Assembly (NCBI GenBank): GCA_049325575.1
Contig: JBMOLK010000187.1
Location: 1-9,782, forward strand
Reading direction: 5' to 3'
Source of the DNA: JBMOLK01 sp049325575
Lineage (GTDB): Bacteria; Bacillota; Clostridia; Acetivibrionales; Acetivibrionaceae
Length of the DNA: 9,782 nucleotides
The first letter of the stretch is position 1; each line of letters begins with the position of its first letter. Positions 7,209 to 9,782 of the stretch are shown piece by piece. The notes beneath the pieces are model-generated. The model searched no databases, was not told where the DNA came from, and worked only from the letters and a program-made list of their open reading frames with translations. The position numbers and the translations under genes are program-made.

Positions 7209-7563
7209 TTAACTGTAAGAACGGCCCTTACCTTTTACTATTGCAATACGCCTAAAAACTAAAAGCTGCAAAGTCCAGCTATCATTATGCATTGCTGCCT
7301 TTGGAAGAGTGTCGAACTGGTTTAAAAGAACTTTTGCAACACAAAAAGCATCGTGGCTATCTGTTTTATGAGATATTGCCTGATTACGCCTTTCGGTATA
7401 AGTGTAAATAGGAGAAGAATCAACAGACTTTACGTTATAGCCAAGGCTTAAAAGATAACGTGCAAAGTTCCTGCCGTTGATGGTTGTGTTTTCAAGTCCG
7501 AAACAAGGAGTAATACCCCTTTTAGCTTTGCAGTGGCTTCACAGACATAGGTCCTGAATCGGC
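7209..7563 (-). pseudogene. IS110-family transposase fragment, frameshifted and truncated
   Basis: Reading leftwards, RFRTYVCEATAKLKG (from about 7561) is followed, after a one-base frame change in the run AAAAGGGG (7516-7523), by ITPCFGLENTTINGRNFARY, LGYNVKSVDSS, SHKTDSHDAFCVAKVLLNQF and DSWTLQLLVFRR, ending at TAA 7209-7211. This matches the N-terminal DEDD nuclease domain of IS110 transposases: the Glu in GLEN and the paired Asp in KTDSHDA are visible. The first Asp at the N-terminus and the whole C-terminal serine-containing domain are missing. Homology stops abruptly after IVK, next to the Rpn promoter. It is a dead remnant. Confidence 0.8.
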
Positions 7564-7674
7564 TTTACACTGCTTAACGCCCCTATGTAGATTTCAACAA
7601 AGCAATTTATTAACCGTTGGTTGTATGGGAGGTTTAACCGGACTTTCCGCTTCTCTTGTTTTTCTTAGAAGGCT

Positions 7675-7899
7675 CTATAAAAACTTCAGAACATATTTAT
7701 GAAATAGAAATTTGTAAAAATAATACTCTGAAGGTTTCCGAAAGGACACTTTAAAATTACTTCGTAGACTCTTTAAAGCTATTCCTATGCCTTTCTTTTT
7801 TGAGGAGGGATGGGGTTCTTTAGCAGGCATGCCGCTGGCACGGTACTTTGCAACACGTGACTTCCATAAATTATGTTTATCATTTGATCTTGATGCCAT
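7675..7899 (-). pseudogene. IS66-family accessory gene (tnpA-like) N-terminal remnant
   Basis: ATG at 7899 has GGAGG (7911-7915) upstream at 11 nt. The first 27 codons read MASRSNDKHNLWKSRVAKYR then ASGMPAK. This resembles the start of IS66 accessory proteins (W-x-x-x-V-x-x-x-x-x-SG pattern), which are DNA-binding proteins of about 100-130 residues. After that the 74-residue frame loses resemblance (PHPSSKKKGIG... with a Phe/Tyr-rich end), so the helix-turn-helix region is missing. An IS66-like terminus lies about 90 bp upstream, which supports the assignment. The stretch between this fragment and the IS110 fragment (7564-7700) holds no recognisable coding sequence. Confidence 0.6.
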
Positions 7900-7967
7900 A
7901 AATAGATTTACCTCCAGTAAATATAGTTTTCTGGAAACAGTTTATTATAAATCTATTATAATTTATA

Positions 7968-7990
7968 GATACAAGCGATTACCTGCTTAC
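7968..7990 (-). mobile_element. Probable IS66-type terminal inverted repeat (left end)
   Basis: Read on the minus strand, the sequence starting at 7990 is GTAAGCAGGTAATCGCTTGT. IS66-family ends characteristically begin with GTAAGC or GTAAGCG and precede the accessory gene by about 100 bp, as here. The matching right end is not in the window as an intact copy, in line with a truncated element. No 8-bp target duplication can be verified without that end. Confidence 0.5.
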
Positions 7991-8000
7991 GGATAAATAT

Positions 8001-8023
8001 AGCCCCGGCACTATGCCGAGGCT
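8001..8023 (-). terminator. Strong GC hairpin after the immunity-like gene
   Basis: AGCCCCGGCA (8001-8010), a CTA loop and TGCCGAGGCT (8014-8023) form a 10-bp stem with a single mismatch. It is by far the most GC-rich structure nearby. It lies about 76 bp past the stop of the gene ending at 8099 and is followed on the minus strand by TATATTTAT, a weak T-rich tract. It probably ends that transcript. The IS66-like end begins only 11 bp beyond it. Confidence 0.5.
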
Positions 8024-8098
8024 GAATCTGTGTATTACGTGTTAAGTTGATTAATATGTATATGGCAAATTGATAATTGATATTGTAGTTCAAAAGTT

Positions 8099-8443
8099 TT
8101 ACCATCCTGTTTTGCTATCCTCATATGTGCTGGGTACGTCTGCAGGTGAAACTTTATCCTTCAAGTCTTTTGATAACACATCAATAATTATGGACATCAT
8201 TTCTTTATTTCTCTCTTCTTCATAGTAAATATATGCGGTCTCTATATTTACTTTCTTTATATGCTCCCAATCGTTTAATTCAATTATGTACTGTATTTCT
8301 TCTAGTAAATTTTCACTTGCCTTTTTCCCTTCATATTCGAAGAATTCATTAATACCCTTTTCAAGTTCATTCCATTTATAACTGATATTAAAATAGCAAC
8401 TAATAAATTTTTTGTATGTCTTTAAGTCTTTGTAATTATTCAC
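8099..8443 (-). CDS. Probable CDI/polymorphic-toxin immunity-like protein
   Basis: This is an intact 114-residue gene. It starts with GTG at 8443; AGGAG at 8452-8456 is 8 nt away, and the nearer ATG (out of frame) meets a stop after three codons. The product is acidic, helical-looking, without signal peptide or membrane segment, hence cytoplasmic. The spacing of motifs (YKKFISCYFN...W-LE-GINEF then LLEEIQYII and a final YY-EERN...IIDVLSKDL) resembles, from memory, small CdiI-type immunity proteins, with a Y-F-W start, an E-I helix and a C-terminal helix. Its start lies 16 nt after a toxin-like C-terminal tail on the same strand, the usual toxin-immunity order. The specific toxin it would neutralise cannot be named. 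Assignment is moderate; a plain hypothetical protein is the alternative. Confidence 0.6.
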   Translation of the reverse strand: MNNYKDLKTYKKFISCYFNISYKWNELEKGINEFFEYEGKKASENLLEEIQYIIELNDWEHIKKVNIETAYIYYEEERNKEMMSIIIDVLSKDLKDKVSPADVPSTYEDSKTGW

Positions 8444-8459
8444 AAGTTCATCTCCTCTA

Positions 8460-8657
8460 TTAATTTGGTACTGGAAATACTGTTTTAATTCTAAATCCTG
8501 ATACTTGTGTTGTATCCTTTACCAAATACATTTGAGAACGTACCATAGGCTTTATTTTAGTTATTGATGCAGGTTTAACTCCAAACCCTAAATCATAACC
8601 ATGATTACCAATAAGTTCAAGTTGCCCTGTTGCCCCATTATCAAGCCAATTTGTCTG
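8460..8657 (-). pseudogene. Toxin-like C-terminal tail without its front part
   Basis: A 65-codon open frame runs from after TAG (8658-8660) to TAA at 8460-8462. It has no start codon near its beginning. It reads NWLDNGATGQLELIGNHGYD, LGFGVKPASITKIKPMVRSQ and ends SGFRIKTVFPVPN. The GFRIKTVFP ending resembles the last strand of RNase-type polymorphic toxins (the ...TVFP or ...TAYP ends of BECR-fold domains), but this is from memory. It ends 16 nt before the immunity-like gene. Just upstream another frame reads KYAPLADKLA then stops, suggesting a frameshift at about 8640-8660. The exporter part is absent and the sequence runs into the response regulator fragment. Confidence 0.5.
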
Positions 8658-8703
8658 CTAGTGGTGCATATTTAATAAGCATGACTTTAAGGTTTGTTTT
8701 AAT

Positions 8704-9105
8704 TTATATGTTAGGCAAAGTACTTTTATGAAGTATCCTGATTTCCATTTTAGCTGCTTTTACAGCCATTATCAGTTCTTCAGGTTTTGAATCCTTTAGC
8801 ATATATCCATCGGCTCCATTTTTCAAAGCCCTTGCTATGTTTTCGTCATCATTAGACGTATTAAGTATAATTACCTTGATCTGGCTGTACTTTTCCTTTA
8901 TTAGTCTTGTGCCTTCAACACCATCACAATGAGGCATGACTATATCCATAAGGACTACATCGGGAAGGTGTTTATCACATTGTCCCAATGCACCCCTTCC
9001 ATCCTCAGCAAATCCTACTACACAAATTTCATTATCGTGTTCAAGTATATATCTTAGACCTTCCTTCAAGATCAATTGGTCATCAACTATAAGTACTTTA
9101 ATCAT
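8704..9105 (-). pseudogene. NarL-type response regulator reduced to its receiver domain
   Basis: The 133-codon frame starts MIKVLIVDDQLILKEGLRYI and carries the receiver-domain landmarks: D8 and D9, phospho-acceptor D54 (VLMDIVMP), K104 (YMLKD). In the NarL/LuxR family the receiver is followed by a helix-turn-helix output domain, total about 210-220 residues; here the frame ends at ILHKSTLPNI just after the receiver. The conserved Thr/Ser of the phosphorylation switch aligns with N82 (ILNTS). The ribosome binding site is weak (AAGGGA, close to the ATG). No histidine kinase gene adjoins it. It may still make a stand-alone receiver, but sequence similarity to DNA-binding regulators and the debris behind it favour a truncated gene. 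Confidence 0.72.
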
Positions 9106-9137
9106 GGTTCCCTTTACTTGAAATGGTTATTGTACAA

Positions 9138-9143
9138 ATTATA
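9138..9143 (-). promoter_or_regulatory. -10 box of the response regulator promoter
   Basis: TATAAT on the minus strand lies about 32 nt before the ATG at 9105. The region 17 bp upstream has no good -35, suggesting a weak or activator-dependent promoter. The ATACATT repeat array lies just upstream, where an activator would bind. Confidence 0.4.
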
Positions 9144-9219
9144 CATTATTATTCCTGCTGCATTTTTTATACATTGATAATACATTAAATATACATTTTC
9201 TTCAAGCATTTCATACAAT
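9141..9219. promoter_or_regulatory. Heptamer ATACATT array with 11-bp phasing in a divergent intergenic region
   Basis: Exact ATACATT copies start at 9141, 9169, 9180 and 9191, and a variant ATACAAT starts at 9213. The three central copies are spaced 11 bp apart and the variant is 22 bp further, so these four are on the same DNA face. The outlying copy at 9141 forms a partial palindrome (TGTA...TACA, 9131-9145) and overlaps the -10 of the regulator gene. The array sits between the response regulator (minus) and the secreted-protein gene (plus). This fits a multi-site regulator binding region; local AT-richness makes chance repeats possible but not the regular spacing. Confidence 0.5.
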
Positions 9220-9306
9220 ATTCACTTTAAGTTGTACTTTTAGAATTTGTTCATTTAAAGAACTGGGGTGAAAAAAATCACACTACTCAAAAACATTTAT
9301 AAATTC

Positions 9307-9312
9307 TATAAT
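9307..9312 (+). promoter_or_regulatory. Possible -10 box for the secreted-protein gene
   Basis: TATAAT lies 111 bp before the ATG at 9424. No convincing -35 is 17 bp upstream. If used, it leaves a leader of about 105 nt that includes an AAAGGAGG site at 9348-9355 with no credible reading frame after it. Nothing in the leader was recognised as a known riboswitch. Confidence 0.25.
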
Positions 9313-9423
9313 TTTATTAAATTTAAGTGTTAGTGAGATTGAATTTGAAAGGAGGATAGCTTCATATTGTTCAAAATCTAAGTAAAATCAATATTTATTA
9401 ATTATTTTTGGGGAGGTAATTAA

Positions 9424-9782
9424 ATGTTAAAAAGTGTAAGAAAATTAGCAATAACTATGGTATTTCTTGTTATAATGCTGACAGCTTTATTCAGCATTCA
9501 GGCATATGCAGCTGATTATGCAACAGGTACATTCTACTTCGCAAATCGTGACAGAATCGTCGACATCTATGTGAATGGTGTTAAGGTCAATACATCCACA
9601 TACCATCCAACCGATGAACTCAATGGCGATTATAACACTTTATCTATTGGACTTAGAGAAGGAAAAAATGTTATTGCCATATGTGCTACAAAGGAAACCG
9701 GAGATAAGAGGGGTTTTATTGGCAATATCGTTACATCGAAGGGAACTAATTACACAACGGGTTCAAATCAGAATAAGCCATA
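9424..9782 (+). CDS. Secreted protein of unknown function (partial, runs off right edge)
   Basis: ATG at 9424 follows GGAGG (9412-9416) at 7 nt, a strong site. The frame is open to the edge (119 codons). Residues 1-29 are a clear signal peptide (MLKSVRKLAI, a hydrophobic core and an AYA cleavage site). The mature part (TGTFYFANRDRIVDIYVNGV and onward, with LSIGLREGKNVIAI) looks like an extracellular beta-sandwich domain: alternating strands, Gly/Asn turns, one cysteine visible. It resembles galactose-binding-like ancillary domains in which a ligand or cofactor is described by VNG turns, but I cannot name the family. It is transcribed divergently from the response regulator fragment. Export across the membrane is certain only as far as the signal peptide indicates. 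Confidence 0.85.
   Translation, partial: MLKSVRKLAITMVFLVIMLTALFSIQAYAADYATGTFYFANRDRIVDIYVNGVKVNTSTYHPTDELNGDYNTLSIGLREGKNVIAICATKETGDKRGFIGNIVTSKGTNYTTGSNQNKP

Noticed and set aside
7530..7573. IS110 guide (bridge) RNA hairpin
   Set aside because: Only a 6-bp pair with a large loop inside degraded coding sequence; no conserved structure could be shown.
7675..7899. Whole 74-residue frame as an intact small protein
   Set aside because: Only the first ~27 residues look like a protein family; the rest is low-quality sequence reached after the homology ends.
9241..9423. Riboswitch in the secreted-gene leader
   Set aside because: No known conserved core was recognised and the visible hairpin (GTGA/TCAC) is only 4 bp.
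1..9782. CRISPR arrays, tRNA or rRNA genes
   Set aside because: No regular 25-40 bp repeat-spacer pattern, no tRNA cloverleaf or rRNA-like conserved stretch was seen; the repeats present are too few or too short.

Overview
The window is low-GC DNA with strong GGAGG-type ribosome binding sites, secreted multi-domain proteins and many insertion-sequence remnants. This suggests a Clostridia-type Firmicute, possibly of the polysaccharide-degrading group. The species cannot be fixed from the sequence. Nearly everything reads on the minus strand; only the gene entering at the right edge reads on the plus strand.

Left part (1-5640): two tandem paralogous genes encode secreted M6-family (immune inhibitor A-like) zinc metalloproteases. 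Each has a signal peptide, a HExxH...D zinc site, a single EF-hand-like calcium loop, a beta-sandwich linker domain and a discoidin (F5/8 type C) domain. The complete upstream copy (2375-5551) also ends in two tandem copies of a ~175-residue lectin-like module. The downstream copy (2175 to the left edge) is cut off as that module begins. Their 197-bp gap holds long direct and inverted repeats. The complete gene has a plausible promoter overlapped by two identical 12-bp repeats 21 bp apart. The likely joint role is proteolysis of extracellular or glycosylated substrates held by the C-terminal binding domains.

Middle part (5641-8025): a gene graveyard. In minus-strand transcription order it holds an IS66 end with the start of its accessory gene, a frameshifted IS110-family transposase fragment, the promoter and first ~60 codons of an Rpn-type (PD-(D/E)XK) transposase/nuclease with a stop codon, an internal RHS/YD-repeat fragment, and a broken small gene. 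Several junctions are abrupt, including Rpn to RHS. A hairpin likely to act as a terminator separates this area from the protease genes.

Right part (8026-9782): a small intact acidic gene resembling CDI/polymorphic-toxin immunity proteins sits directly behind a 65-codon toxin-like C-terminal tail that has lost its front. Before it is a NarL/LuxR-type response regulator reduced to its receiver domain. The divergent intergenic region has heptamers ATACATT repeated at 11-bp steps beside the regulator's promoter. A secreted protein gene with a clear signal peptide starts at 9424 and leaves the window on the plus strand.

The most interesting points are the toxin-tail/immunity pair beside RHS debris, the helically phased heptamer array, the repeat-rich gap between the proteases, and the altered zinc-site motif in the complete protease.
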